From positions 1,984,001 to 2,048,000 of the forward strand of contig NZ_CP024160.1 of NCBI RefSeq assembly GCF_002736145.1: a stretch of DNA of 64,000 nucleotides, given 5' to 3'. Of this stretch, positions 1-12,141 are shown in pieces. Under the pieces are notes generated by a model. That model did not search any database, had not been told where the DNA came from, and saw nothing but the letters and a program-made list of their open reading frames with translations. The position numbers and the translations under genes are program-made. The DNA is from Collinsella aerofaciens. GTDB taxonomy: Bacteria; Actinomycetota; Coriobacteriia; Coriobacteriales; Coriobacteriaceae. Numbering within the stretch: position 1 is the first letter of the stretch; each line of letters opens with the position of its first letter.

Positions 1-1910
1 GCCTGGCATACGTGTGCGAGCAGGAGGGCTTCGATTACGACGACGAGGCGCTGGCCATCGTGGCGCGCCATGCCAAGGGCGGCATGCGCGACGCGCTCTC
101 CACGCTGGAGCAGCTGAGCGTCTTTGGCAACGGTTCTGTGCATGCGGACGACGCCCGCTCGCTTTTAGGCGAGGTTTCGGACCAGATTCTGGGCGAGTTT
201 TCCCGCGCCATTGCCGATCGCGATGTTGCCGAGCTCTATGGACTGATCCGTGCGCAGGTCGAGGAAGGAAACGACCTGCTGGAGCTGACGCGCGACCTGG
301 TGGCGCATGTGCGTGACGTGTACGTTGCCTGCGTTGCCGGTGCCCGTGCCGAGCTGTTTGAGGGCGGCTCCGAGCAGGCCGAGGCGCTTGCTGCCGAGGC
401 CGCTGCCTTTGGCGAGCATCCTGCCGACCGCCTGGCTCGTGTGCTGACAGTGCTCGACGATGCCGCACTGGAGATGAGGGGCGCGAGCGACGTGCGCCTG
501 GTGCTCGAGATTGCCTGCACGCGTCTGGCACGTCCCGAGGCCGATTTGACGATTGAAGCTTTGGCTGAGCGCGTAGCTCGCTTGGAGGCCATGGTTGCCA
601 ACGCCGCCGTTCCGGCGAGCGTGGCTGCTGCTCAGGCCGCCGCGCCTGCAGCATCCGTACCCGCTGCTGCCCAGCAGCCGACGCTTATCTCGGGTGCCCG
701 AGCTGCCGCTCCGGCGGCATCTGCTACCCCCGCTGATACGTCCGCGCGCCAGGGTGGTATGCCTTGGGACCGTGGTGCTGCCGCTCCGTCGGCTCAGCCG
801 GCTGCTCAGCCGGCGTCTCGTGCTGCGTCCGCACCGGCGTCCAAGCCTGCGGCGTCCGCGCCCCAGCCCGCCGCTGCCCCGGCTCCCGCACCTGCCACCG
901 CTCCGGCACCTAAGCCCCAGCCCAACACCGCCGCCCAGGTTGCCGCCACCGGTGCTGCCGAGACCCCCGCGGTCGAGGACGCCGGCGAGCTCCAGCGCAA
1001 ATGGGCCGAGGTCGTCGAGCGCGTCAAGGCTCGTCAGGCCTCCTACGCAGGGCTTTTGCTCAACGCCCGCGCCACGGCCGACGACGGCTCCAAGCTCACG
1101 GTCTCGTTCCCTGCGGGCTCGACTTTTGCCATCAAGATGCTCGGTCGCGCCGACACGCAGTCGGTGGTCCTGCCGACGGTCTGCGCGGTCTTCGGTCGTC
1201 GCACCGTCGACTATGTTCTGGATGGGGGTGGCACGCCGGCTCCTCAACATGAGGAGCATTCTCCATCTGCACGGGCTGCGGTATCTGCGGACCCGCAACC
1301 CGTGTCCTCGGCGGCCCCTGTATCCTCGAGTGCCAGCGCGCCGCAGCAGCAAGCGACGCCGGTAGCGGCATCGACCCCGTCGGCGCCTAAGCCAGCCGCG
1401 GCCAAATCGGCTGCTTCGGTCCCCACGCCCAAGCCTGCCGCTGCGCCTGCGCCCAAGTCATCCGACCTGGGCAAGGCCCCCTGGCTGCGCTCGGACAACC
1501 CTGCCGGCGCTCCCGCCACGGGCAAGCTCCCGACTGAGCCTGCGCCCCGCGCGCCCGAGCGCGCGTCCGCTCCCAAGGCTCAGCCGTCCGCGCAGTCTGC
1601 ACCGTGGGAATCCGAGCAGGTGCCCTACGATGACGCCATGGTCGGCGGCTTTGCAGGCGATGCGAGCGGGGACGATCTGCCTCCGTTCGACGTGCCGGCC
1701 ACGGCGTCCGCGCCCAAGCCCGCTGCGGAGGCACCCGCGGCCCCCGCAAGCGACGACGCCCCCGCGGCTCCCTGGGAGTCCAACCCCGGTGCGGGCAGCC
1801 CCTTCGGCCATCAGGGCGCAGCCCCGAGCATCCCGCAGACCGAGGACGAGGCCAAAGACCTCATCCGCAGCGTCTTCGGTCAGGCCACCATCTTCAAACC
1901 GGTGGAGTAG
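1..1910 (+). CDS. dnaX: DNA polymerase III subunit gamma/tau, 3' part (5' end outside window)
   Basis: This is the clamp-loader subunit that links the loader to the replicative polymerase. The reading frame is already open at base 3, so the gene begins upstream and the ATPase domain is mostly missing; the GTG at 12 is internal. About 635 residues are visible. The first ~190 are helical clamp-loader domains (GGMRDALSTLEQ is typical of DnaX). An Ala/Pro-rich linker follows, then a folded segment at about visible residues 328-410 that resembles the tau C-terminal domain. A second Ala/Pro-rich linker of roughly 200 residues ends in a conserved-looking tail (DEAKDLIRSVFG). The total linker length is large for DnaX. 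No slippery poly-A heptamer for gamma production was seen. Confidence 0.93.
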   Translation, partial: LAYVCEQEGFDYDDEALAIVARHAKGGMRDALSTLEQLSVFGNGSVHADDARSLLGEVSDQILGEFSRAIADRDVAELYGLIRAQVEEGNDLLELTRDLVAHVRDVYVACVAGARAELFEGGSEQAEALAAEAAAFGEHPADRLARVLTVLDDAALEMRGASDVRLVLEIACTRLARPEADLTIEALAERVARLEAMVANAAVPASVAAAQAAAPAASVPAAAQQPTLISGARAAAPAASATPADTSARQGGMPWDRGAAAPSAQPAAQPASRAASAPASKPAASAPQPAAAPAPAPATAPAPKPQPNTAAQVAATGAAETPAVEDAGELQRKWAEVVERVKARQASYAGLLLNARATADDGSKLTVSFPAGSTFAIKMLGRADTQSVVLPTVCAVFGRRTVDYVLDGGGTPAPQHEEHSPSARAAVSADPQPVSSAAPVSSSASAPQQQATPVAASTPSAPKPAAAKSAASVPTPKPAAAPAPKSSDLGKAPWLRSDNPAGAPATGKLPTEPAPRAPERASAPKAQPSAQSAPWESEQVPYDDAMVGGFAGDASGDDLPPFDVPATASAPKPAAEAPAAPASDDAPAAPWESNPGAGSPFGHQGAAPSIPQTEDEAKDLIRSVFGQATIFKPVE

Positions 1911-1923
1911 CTGCGCAGGCGGG

Positions 1924-1929
1924 TATACT
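1924..1929 (+). promoter_or_regulatory. Candidate -10 box ahead of the DUF4160 gene pair
   Basis: TATACT lies 14 bases after the dnaX stop. The best -35 (TGGAGT, 1902-1907) is weak and overlaps the end of dnaX. It suggests the small gene pair is transcribed independently of dnaX. Inference from sequence only. Confidence 0.35.
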
Positions 1930-1964
1930 GCTCAAGAAGAGAACCCTTTGAACGGAGCGAGCTT

Positions 1965-2225
1965 ATGATGTGGGAATATGTCCGCCTTGAGGACGATACG
2001 CAGGTTTCGTATTCCGAAGTCCGGGAGGACAACACGGTGAAGGTTGTTGTGGAGCGCCCGCGCGATTGGGGTTTTGACACGGCGGAGTGTATCTTGCCGG
2101 CATTCAATTGGGTGTCACACGAGGGCTTTAGCGAAGCAGACCTCAAAGAACTCGATGATTTCGTGCGTAACAATGCCCCGCTCATCCTGCGTTTTGCCTA
2201 CGAAGGCGGACGAGTCTATGCCTAG
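1965..2225 (+). CDS. Small acidic hypothetical protein, upstream partner of a DUF4160 gene
   Basis: This encodes 86 residues, rich in Asp, Glu and aromatics, with no signal peptide or membrane segment. The second half (NWVSHEGFSEADLKEL) looks helical. I do not recognise a named family. Its stop codon overlaps the start of the next gene by 8 bases, so the two are almost certainly co-translated. Two-gene cassettes containing a DUF4160 protein are often discussed as toxin-antitoxin-like, which would make this the partner protein, but that is inference from context. A second ATG three bases downstream is an equally good start. Confidence 0.7.
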   Translation: MMWEYVRLEDDTQVSYSEVREDNTVKVVVERPRDWGFDTAECILPAFNWVSHEGFSEADLKELDDFVRNNAPLILRFAYEGGRVYA

Positions 2226-2490
2226 CCTGTTTCGACTCGGGCCGTACATCATCTTCTTCTGGACGGGGGAGAACGGCGAACCTGTCCATGTTCACGTTGC
2301 GGTCAAGCGCCCCACTGCCGAGGCAACCAAGATATGGCTTACCCGCTCCGGCGGATGCAAGCTGGCCCATAACAAGGGCGATATTCCTGCTCGGGATTTA
2401 CGCGATATCATGCAGTTTGTTTCATCTAACCATGCGCTGATTTGCAAACGTTGGAAAGAAACAACCGGTGGGCTATCGTTTTACTGCTGA
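2218..2490 (+). CDS. DUF4160-family protein
   Basis: This encodes 90 residues. The N-terminal pattern (MPSLFRLGPYIIFFW, then EPVHVHVAVKRP) matches the DUF4160 layout of an opening MPxxxR, a hydrophobic strand and a histidine-containing PxHxHV motif. The C-terminal half (PARDLRDIMQFVSSNH) fits the family's closing helix. The ATG at 2218 lies inside the previous gene's last codons, giving an 8-base overlap. DUF4160 proteins have no settled biochemical role but are common in small mobile cassettes. This pair interrupts the usual dnaX-ybaB-recR order. The family call is by motif reading only. Confidence 0.7.
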   Translation: MPSLFRLGPYIIFFWTGENGEPVHVHVAVKRPTAEATKIWLTRSGGCKLAHNKGDIPARDLRDIMQFVSSNHALICKRWKETTGGLSFYC

Positions 2491-2515
2491 GGGCCACTCA
2501 TTGGACTTAGGGCCC

Positions 2516-2992
2516 CTAGCTCTTTAGGGGCGCCTCGTCCGGGCGCATCTGTATTTCGGACATGTGTAGTGTGGTGCCGCGTATGTCGCATTCGAGCAGG
2601 CAGGTACGCGATGGCCGGCCTAGGATACTGAGGTCGATACGATACGTCGCATGGCTGTCCGTGTACTCGACTTGCTCGGCGTTAACGGTTGCTCCGATTG
2701 CCAAATAAACGCCTGGCTCGGCATCGACAATCTTGAAGTCCTTTATCTTGACCTTGAACTCTTGGTAGAGGGACGGGCTGTTGTAGTAAACAGTTCGGGT
2801 TCCATCGGTGCACTCATCGGTCGCTTCCCATTTGACGACGGGCTGGTCCGAGCTGGCTATGAGCAGTTCTGCTCCAAAGGCTATAGCATGGGTGATGACA
2901 ACCAACAATGCCCAGCCGACAAAGAGATAGAGAACCACATATGCAACGGGGTGTTTTGAGCGGATGTTTTGGAGCGCGTCGGGGGCATTCAT
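2516..2992 (-). CDS. Hypothetical single-pass membrane protein
   Basis: This encodes 158 residues. A strongly hydrophobic stretch at about residues 16-45 (YVVLYLFVGWALLVV) is a signal anchor or single transmembrane helix. The remainder is hydrophilic with two cysteine pairs and beta-rich character, presumably outside the membrane. The start is supported by GGAGGT 5 bases upstream, and a TATAAT on the minus strand near 3025 gives a likely -10 box. It is transcribed against its neighbours between dnaX and ybaB. No family recognised. Confidence 0.6.
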   Translation of the reverse strand: MNAPDALQNIRSKHPVAYVVLYLFVGWALLVVITHAIAFGAELLIASSDQPVVKWEATDECTDGTRTVYYNSPSLYQEFKVKIKDFKIVDAEPGVYLAIGATVNAEQVEYTDSHATYRIDLSILGRPSRTCLLECDIRGTTLHMSEIQMRPDEAPLKS

Positions 2993-3331
2993 GGGGCACC
3001 TCCAAATTGCTATCTATGACAATTAAATTATACCCCGTCGTCATGAGCGCCACCTCGAGTAGTGGCTCGGCATTTAGCCATTTAGTGGTACGCATTAAAT
3101 GTCGGATTCCGGCTCTACGAGATTTAGCTTTCAATATTATGCAGATGCGAATTATTCAACTTTGCATAATCTTGGGGGCGCATCACGCTCCAGGACATGT
3201 ATATCGACTGAGGTAACACGTCCGCCCCGCTCTCTCGCCGCGCGCCGTGGTACGATTTTTGAGTTTGAAAGTCCCGCCGTGCTCCGGCTGCCCTTGCAGC
3301 TCGGCGTGCGGCCGCACGTAAAGGAGCCATC
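2993..3331. other. Intergenic region between divergent genes, with small inverted repeats
   Basis: 339 bases with no supported gene. It holds the minus-strand promoter of the hypothetical membrane gene (TATAAT near 3025), an inverted repeat with arms ATTATGCA/TGCATAAT at about 3136-3169, and a likely ybaB -10 box (TACGAT, 3251-3256). GC-rich leader DNA follows. The middle is clearly more AT-rich than the flanks. Confidence 0.5.
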
Positions 3332-3652
3332 ATGGCCGGTATGAACATGCAGCAGATGATGAAGCAGGCTCGCAAGATGCAGGAGCAGCTTGCCGCCGCG
3401 CAGGAGAACCTCAAGTCCCAGACCGTCGACGCCTCTGCCGGCGGCGGCATGGTCAAGGTGACCGTTAACGGCGAGATGGAGCTCGTCAACCTCACCATCG
3501 ATCCCGATGCGCTCGATCCCGAGGACGTCGACATGCTGCAGGACATGATTATGGCTGCCGTCAACGAGGCCGTTCGCGGCGTCAACGAGCTCGCCAACAA
3601 GCAGATGGGCGCCATCACCGGCGGCCTCAACATCCCGGGCATGCCGTTCTAA
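3332..3652 (+). CDS. ybaB: YbaB/EbfC nucleoid-associated protein
   Basis: This encodes 106 residues, the usual length. The N-terminus ([14 protein letters not shown]) and the conserved segment [20 protein letters not shown] are diagnostic of the YbaB/EbfC family, which forms dimeric DNA-binding 'tweezers'. The ATG follows AAGGAG at a normal distance. recR begins 13 bases after the stop, the standard ybaB-recR arrangement. Here dnaX is about 1.4 kb upstream and not adjacent, because other genes intervene. Confidence 0.95.
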   Translation: MAGMNMQQMMKQARKMQEQLAAAQENLKSQTVDASAGGGMVKVTVNGEMELVNLTIDPDALDPEDVDMLQDMIMAAVNEAVRGVNELANKQMGAITGGLNIPGMPF

Positions 3653-3665
3653 GACGCGCATATAT

Positions 3666-4262
3666 ATGAGTGCTAACCATAGCCTGCAAAAATTGCTCGA
3701 TGAGCTGGGTCGCCTGCCGGGCATTGGTCCCAAGTCGGCCCAGCGCATCGCCTATTACCTGTTGGAGGCCGATGCCGAGGAGGCCCGCCGCCTGGCCGAG
3801 GCCATCCTGGAGGTCAAGCAGGAGGTCCACTTTTGCAGCCGTTGCTTTAACTACGCCACGGCCGACGAGTGCTCCATCTGTCAGGATTCGATGCGCGACA
3901 CCACTCGCATTTGCGTGGTGGGCGAGCCGCGCGATGTCCAGGCGATCGAGCGCACGGGCAGCTACCACGGTCTCTACCACGTATTGGGCGGCGTGATCAG
4001 TCCCATGGACAAGATTGGCCCCGAGCAGCTGCACATTCGCGAGCTGCTGGCACGCTTGGGCCACGAGGATATCCATGAGGTCATCATCGCCACCAACCCC
4101 AACATCGAGGGCGAGACCACGGCGAGCTATCTGGCCCGTACCATCAAGCCGTTGGGCGTCGAGGTGTCGCGTCTGGCAAGCGGCCTTCCCGTGGGCGGCG
4201 ACCTGGAGTATGCCGACGAGCTTACGCTTGGCCGCGCCATCGAGGCCCGTCGCGCGATTTAG
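3666..4262 (+). CDS. recR: Recombination mediator RecR
   Basis: This encodes 198 residues, the family length. In order: helix-hairpin-helix ([16 protein letters not shown], ~15-30), a four-cysteine zinc finger (CSRC...CSIC, ~57-72), a Toprim domain ([14 protein letters not shown] onward) and the C-terminal Walker-B-like segment ([15 protein letters not shown]). RecR works with RecO to load RecA on gapped DNA. Almost no Shine-Dalgarno precedes the ATG, so translation is probably coupled to ybaB. Confidence 0.97.
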   Translation: MSANHSLQKLLDELGRLPGIGPKSAQRIAYYLLEADAEEARRLAEAILEVKQEVHFCSRCFNYATADECSICQDSMRDTTRICVVGEPRDVQAIERTGSYHGLYHVLGGVISPMDKIGPEQLHIRELLARLGHEDIHEVIIATNPNIEGETTASYLARTIKPLGVEVSRLASGLPVGGDLEYADELTLGRAIEARRAI

Positions 4263-4413
4263 GTGGCGAGCCTGCTCCTGCCGTATGTTTTCCTCGCGAC
4301 GCACGGGGTAGCCATAATTTCCCCGTGCGACTGTAAGTTTGTTGTGCAACAAAGATGCTTTGTATCCGCTTATCGCATGGATGCTTCCACTCGCATCCTT
4401 AATTTGCCCATTC

Positions 4414-4423
4414 GTTGCGCAAC
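4414..4423. promoter_or_regulatory. GTTGCGCAAC palindrome upstream of the surface-protein operon
   Basis: A perfect 10-bp palindrome whose TTGCGC could serve as a -35 element, with TACACT at 4440-4445 as -10 (19-base spacer). The same palindrome occurs ahead of the Rrf2 gene and ahead of the zinc-ribbon gene. A related imperfect site (TTGTTG-TG-CAACAA) lies at 4339-4352. Confidence 0.4.
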
Positions 4424-4465
4424 CTTTTGGGTTCGCTGATACACTCAAATATGGATTCGAATGAA

Positions 4466-4492
4466 TGCGCCGCTCCCGAGCGGCGTGTTTTT
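4466..4492 (+). terminator. Intrinsic terminator-like hairpin inside the leader of the surface-protein gene
   Basis: The hairpin GCCGCTC-CC-GAGCGGC is followed by GTGTTTTT. It lies between the putative promoter (4415-4445) and the Shine-Dalgarno GGAGG (4496-4500). It could terminate read-through from recR or act as an attenuator for the downstream operon. Confidence 0.5.
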
Positions 4493-4507
4493 CTTGGAGG
4501 AGAACGC

Positions 4508-5413
4508 ATGCGGCCCGGTGGCACTCAGACAAAGCGCGGCGCCGCGGTGCGCATACGACGCCGACTGGGCTTGGCGCCGCGGGCGTACGCACTGCTATCG
4601 TGCTCGCTGGTGCTGGTCATAGCTGGCGTTTCTGCCTATGGCATGACCGTGCCGTCCATGATACAGGCGCATGCCGCACGCGAACCGCGCGTGGGGCATG
4701 AGGTCAAAAGTGACCTGGGCACCACGACTGGATATGCTTGGGCAAGTGTGGTCGCGCATATTGTGTTTGGCACTGACGACGCGGACGGCGCCGAGGCCCC
4801 GGACAACGAAGTCACGCTTGCCAATGGCAAAACCATCGTGCTCACCAACACCAAGATCATCGATCGGTTGTCCAACAATAGCGTGGCGGCAACGGTGAAT
4901 AAGGTCGAGCAGCAGAAGGAGCAGGACGCCCAGCAGTCCGGAAAGCCCGGTAGCTCGGATACTTCTGGCTCTGGCTCGGATTCATCGAGTTCGGGCGGCG
5001 GCTCTGGGTCGGGTTCCTCTACCGGAGGGTCTGGAAACGGCGGCTCGACGGGCGGCAACACTGACAACGATGCGAACTCCGGTGGCCTTTCCGCTGCTGA
5101 GGAAGAGAGCATTCACAGTTGGCTTGTGACCAAGTACAACATGCTCGACGGCTATGTTTCTCGTGCCAATGACGTGGTTTCGACCTATAACTCTACGGGA
5201 GATCCCAGGCCGTGCGACAGCTTGGTCGGGGAGATGTTTGTCATTCGAGCCGAGTTCGGTCGTCAGACATTCTCGCCCCGGTCAAAGTGGTATCAGCAGT
5301 ATGCCAATCTGTGGGGCTGTTACACCAACCTATGTCAATGGGTCGGCCATTACGGCGATGATGACGTCGCGCTCGGTAACTTCAACAATAACGTGGCGGC
5401 GCTTGCCCTATGA
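4508..5413 (+). CDS. Membrane-anchored surface protein with Ser/Gly-rich linker
   Basis: This encodes 301 residues. The ATG at 4508 is preferred over an in-frame ATG at 4415 because GGAGG lies 7 bases before it. A basic N-terminus precedes one hydrophobic helix (~23-42, ALLSCSLVLVIAG), so the protein is probably exported and anchored. A moderately polar region follows, then a low-complexity Ser/Gly/Asp/Asn linker (~135-195) typical of wall-spanning spacers. The C-terminal domain of about 100 residues contains three cysteines and many aromatics. I do not recognise that domain. The stop overlaps the kinase start (ATGA), so the protein is co-translated with a Ser/Thr kinase and may be its sensor or target. 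Confidence 0.7.
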   Translation: MRPGGTQTKRGAAVRIRRRLGLAPRAYALLSCSLVLVIAGVSAYGMTVPSMIQAHAAREPRVGHEVKSDLGTTTGYAWASVVAHIVFGTDDADGAEAPDNEVTLANGKTIVLTNTKIIDRLSNNSVAATVNKVEQQKEQDAQQSGKPGSSDTSGSGSDSSSSGGGSGSGSSTGGSGNGGSTGGNTDNDANSGGLSAAEEESIHSWLVTKYNMLDGYVSRANDVVSTYNSTGDPRPCDSLVGEMFVIRAEFGRQTFSPRSKWYQQYANLWGCYTNLCQWVGHYGDDDVALGNFNNNVAALAL

Positions 5414-7245
5414 TGACCGATCTTGCATCCACCACACCACAATCGCTCGGTCGCGATCCCATGGTCGGCCTGCGCCTGGCGCGTGTCGACGGGTTTGAGC
5501 CGGCCATTGCGCTCGGTCAGGACGAACTGCCTGCCTATCTGCGTCGTTTTACGATGCTGTTTGCCGACGATGCCACCATGCGCCGTGGCGGTATCGGCCG
5601 CGTGACGCGTGCCGTCAACGCCCAAGGCGAGGCCGTGGCACTCAAGCAGCTCATCTTGCCGACGCGCGATGAGTTTGACGACGATGCCGCCCATGAGGCG
5701 CTGGTCGCCAAGTTCAAAGCGGCGTTTCGCGAGGAATATGAATGCCATCGCGCCCTTTCGGGTCTTAAGGGCTTTCCCCGCCTCTATGGCTGGGGCGAGG
5801 TTGACGGTGTGCCTGCAATTGTCATGGAATGGGTTGAGGGCGAGACGCTTGCCCGCTTGCGTTCGCGACTCGCCGTGGACGATGCCGGCCGCCTATCGCC
5901 GCTTGTGGCGGCGCGCTTGGGGCGCGACCTGTTCGACCTGCTCTGCCGCATGAGCCTGGTGGGGGAGGGCTTTGTCCATCGCGATATCTCGCCCGCTAAT
6001 ATTATGGTGTGTACGGCGCGTTTACCGCTTGACCGGCAGCTTGCCGAGGGCACCTTTGACCTGTGCCTGATCGACTTTGGCTCGTCGCTGGCGCTCGAGC
6101 CTGCGTCGGCCGTGGCCGGTACCGGCGGCAAGGCATCCTTTACCGAGCGCTATGCCACGCTGCGTCGCGCGACGGTTGCCTACGCTCCGCCCGAGATGCT
6201 CACCGATGATATTCCCGACCTGCGCGCTTTGCGTATGTCGCCGGCGATCGACGTCTATGCCGCGGCAAGCACGGTTTACGAGCTCATTGCCGGCGTCGCG
6301 CCATACGAAGCCGCGCCGAGCACTTCGGGTTCGCGCAAAAAGACGCGCGACATCGCCAGCCCCTACCGTCTCAAGATGGACACGCGGCCCGACTATCCCA
6401 TTGGTGCCCATGCGCCCGGTTGCGATTTGACTCAGCTGCTTCGTCGTGAGCCCGATGTGGCGCTCGCCGCGGCCGAGCAGGCCCAGCAGCTAGGGCTTGA
6501 GCCGGATTCCGAAGAGCTACGCGATGCGCTGGCGTTTGTCGATGCCCAGCTGTTCGACGTGGTGATGGCCTGTCTGTCCAGCCATCAAAAAGATCGTCCC
6601 GAGCCGGCGGCGGTCGAGGCGGCGCTCTCGGCGTTTTGTGACCACTATGCGCAAAATGTCGGTCGTTCGCTCCGCGGCGAGCCGCTCACGCCGTGCCCCA
6701 TGGATGCGTCTGGCCGCGCGGTTCGTCGCGCGCTGATGGTCGGCGCGACGGTCGTCTGCGGTGTGGTTTGGGCTGTGGTCGTGGTTTCGGCCGCGCTGCT
6801 GGCGTCGGGCGCTCGCGTGACGGCGACTTTGGGATCGCTCGTGTGGTCTGGGTCGCTACCGGGCATTATTGCCGCACTGGCGTTGGCGCTGCCAGGCATA
6901 GCCGGCGTTGCCGCGGGGGCACTTGCGCGCGATCGGCGCTCGGGCTTCCTGCAGGGTGTGCTTGCGCTTTCTGCCTGCGAGGTTCCGGTGCTGGTTGTGG
7001 CTGCATGTAGCGTATTTTCCCAACGCGCCGTGATGGGCGGCCTTGTTGCCGCTCTGGTTGCAACCTATACGCTTACGTGGTTTTTGCTTGCGACGGGCTT
7101 TGCCTTTGAACTTCCCGTTTCGGCACCGCGACGCACAAAAGCCCAGATGGCGACTCCGCTTGCCGGTGGAGCCGCAGCTGTCCGTACTTTTGGCGGACCT
7201 GTCGAAGTATCGTCCGATTCTATTTCTACGACCAAGGAGGCCTAG
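5410..7245 (+). CDS. Membrane Ser/Thr protein kinase (PknB-like catalytic domain)
   Basis: This encodes 611 residues. The glycine loop is at ~60-66 (GGIGRV) and the phosphate-anchoring Lys is at 79 (VALKQ). The catalytic loop HRDISPAN (190-197) has Asp192, and the metal-binding DFG is at 222-224, so the kinase should be active. The catalytic domain is followed by several hydrophobic helices from about residue 437 to 570 and a short Ser/Thr-rich tail. No PASTA repeats are present, unlike classical PknB. It overlaps the upstream surface-protein gene by four bases and lies 3 bases before the FHA gene. The inference is a phospho-signalling unit: surface input, kinase, phospho-reader. Confidence 0.88.
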   Translation: MMTDLASTTPQSLGRDPMVGLRLARVDGFEPAIALGQDELPAYLRRFTMLFADDATMRRGGIGRVTRAVNAQGEAVALKQLILPTRDEFDDDAAHEALVAKFKAAFREEYECHRALSGLKGFPRLYGWGEVDGVPAIVMEWVEGETLARLRSRLAVDDAGRLSPLVAARLGRDLFDLLCRMSLVGEGFVHRDISPANIMVCTARLPLDRQLAEGTFDLCLIDFGSSLALEPASAVAGTGGKASFTERYATLRRATVAYAPPEMLTDDIPDLRALRMSPAIDVYAAASTVYELIAGVAPYEAAPSTSGSRKKTRDIASPYRLKMDTRPDYPIGAHAPGCDLTQLLRREPDVALAAAEQAQQLGLEPDSEELRDALAFVDAQLFDVVMACLSSHQKDRPEPAAVEAALSAFCDHYAQNVGRSLRGEPLTPCPMDASGRAVRRALMVGATVVCGVVWAVVVVSAALLASGARVTATLGSLVWSGSLPGIIAALALALPGIAGVAAGALARDRRSGFLQGVLALSACEVPVLVVAACSVFSQRAVMGGLVAALVATYTLTWFLLATGFAFELPVSAPRRTKAQMATPLAGGAAAVRTFGGPVEVSSDSISTTKEA

Positions 7246-7248
7246 GTC

Positions 7249-8187
7249 ATGGCATCTCAAGTTGAGCTCACCCCATGCGGGGCCATGTTTGACATCTTTA
7301 AGCGCGCGGCGCATCTGAGCCATATCGAGCTGTGCGGCTTGGTGCTTTCGTCCCGTCCGCTCGCCGACGGCCGCAGCCCGCAGAGCCGAGCCGCCGATCG
7401 CTCTTGGGTTTCCCGCTTTATCGTTCGCGCGCCGGTCGGCACGCTTCAGCAGCGCTACTTTGCCGAATACGGTACCTCGGCTGCGCGTATTATGTCGCAA
7501 CTGGCCCTGCGCCAGCGCAATCCCATGGACTCCACGGCTGTGATCAATATGGTGTGCGGTCCTGCAGGTGAACCGATGGTACGCGCGCTCGAAGAGTGCC
7601 ACCAGGACACGAATCTCTATCGCAACGCGCTCGATCGCCTGTCCCAGGCGGCGGAACTCATGCCCGCCGAGCGCGCCGAGGCCGTGCTGGTGCTGTTTGT
7701 CGCCGTCGGTTGTTCGGCGGATGTGCGGTCCTCGGTGAACTATGCCATCGACTACGCGCACGCGACCTGCGGCGGAGGCACATCCACGCCGCGTTCGCTT
7801 GGCATGTCGATGACCGCGGGCGAACGCGAACCCGCCCCGGCGCACCCCTTGGGCTTGCTGCGCGTACAAAACAGTTTTGTCGTGAGCGCCCCGCGCTGGA
7901 TTCAGCCGAGCGAGCAGGGTGTTGAGATTGGCGCGCTGGCCACTGGTGAGGGCGATATTACCGACGTCGGCGACGATGTCTCGGCCCGCCATGCCCATAT
8001 CTGGTGCGATGCTCAAAATATCTGGCACGTCGAGGACTTGTCGTCCACCAACGGAACCGTGGTGGTAAACGGGGCCACGCGCGTCTGCATTCAGGTCGAG
8101 CCCGGCCGTTCCGCCCAACTCAATCCCGGCGACGAGCTCAAGCTCGGCGAATCCACTACCTACGCCATCCTCTTCGGTGCCCTCTAG
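7249..8187 (+). CDS. FHA-domain protein
   Basis: This encodes 312 residues. The C-terminal ~90 residues form a forkhead-associated domain: SARHAHIW carries the conserved Ser-x-x-His, and EDLSSTNGT carries the Asn-Gly signature that contacts phosphothreonine. The N-terminal ~210 residues are helical and not recognised. AAGGAGG before the ATG overlaps the end of the kinase gene, so the two are tightly coupled. FHA domains read phosphothreonine, so the likely ligand is the autophosphorylated kinase or one of its targets. Confidence 0.88.
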   Translation: MASQVELTPCGAMFDIFKRAAHLSHIELCGLVLSSRPLADGRSPQSRAADRSWVSRFIVRAPVGTLQQRYFAEYGTSAARIMSQLALRQRNPMDSTAVINMVCGPAGEPMVRALEECHQDTNLYRNALDRLSQAAELMPAERAEAVLVLFVAVGCSADVRSSVNYAIDYAHATCGGGTSTPRSLGMSMTAGEREPAPAHPLGLLRVQNSFVVSAPRWIQPSEQGVEIGALATGEGDITDVGDDVSARHAHIWCDAQNIWHVEDLSSTNGTVVVNGATRVCIQVEPGRSAQLNPGDELKLGESTTYAILFGAL

Positions 8188-8589
8188 CCAGTCCCGCCAA
8201 ATGGTCCCTCCGTCCCCAAGGGATTATTTTGCTCCCGGCAGTCACCCGAGGTAAACCTTTACCGCCCGCCTATATTTGCCGAAATTACACTTGACGGCGG
8301 GGTACAATAAACCCGCATGCGGATTTCCGTTGCGGGCGCTTCCCATCGCCGGGGCGTGCCCGGGAGCATCCGGCATGCGGCCTTTGCGGCGCTCGGTCAT
8401 GTGCAAGACGGGCGGTCGGGTCTGTGGGGCGCATCAGTTGCCCCTCGCCTCGGCATGTCTTCTCTCCACGCCACGTACCTGCTGCTGAGCCTGCCTGCCA
8501 GATGATTGGAAGCAACAGCGTAAATCCCATCACGCCAATATCCCGGCAATCGCCGGGGCCTGTATACCTATATGAGAGGAGAGGGGTAT
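8188..8589 (+). other. Long PFOR leader with a candidate structured RNA
   Basis: No gene is visible in these 402 bases. TACAAT at 8303-8308 is a good -10. Downstream, distant segments can pair in nested order: 8321-8326 with 8522-8527, 8329-8333 with 8512-8516, and 8340-8347 with 8501-8511. Inside, 8426-8444 forms GGGGC/GCCCC and 8405-8409 pairs with 8457-8461. A CCCGGC/GCCGGG hairpin follows at about 8547-8563. The fold resembles a ~215-nt rod, which could be a leader element or an independent small RNA. I found no hallmark of SRP RNA, tmRNA or RNase P RNA. Confidence 0.35.
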
Positions 8590-12129
<3,540 letters not shown>

Positions 12130-12141
12130 GTCTCTCACCGC

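Noticed and set aside
8310-8545. SRP RNA, tmRNA or RNase P RNA in the PFOR leader
   Set aside because: The leader folds, but none of the conserved core sequences of those RNAs are present. It is kept only as an unnamed candidate.
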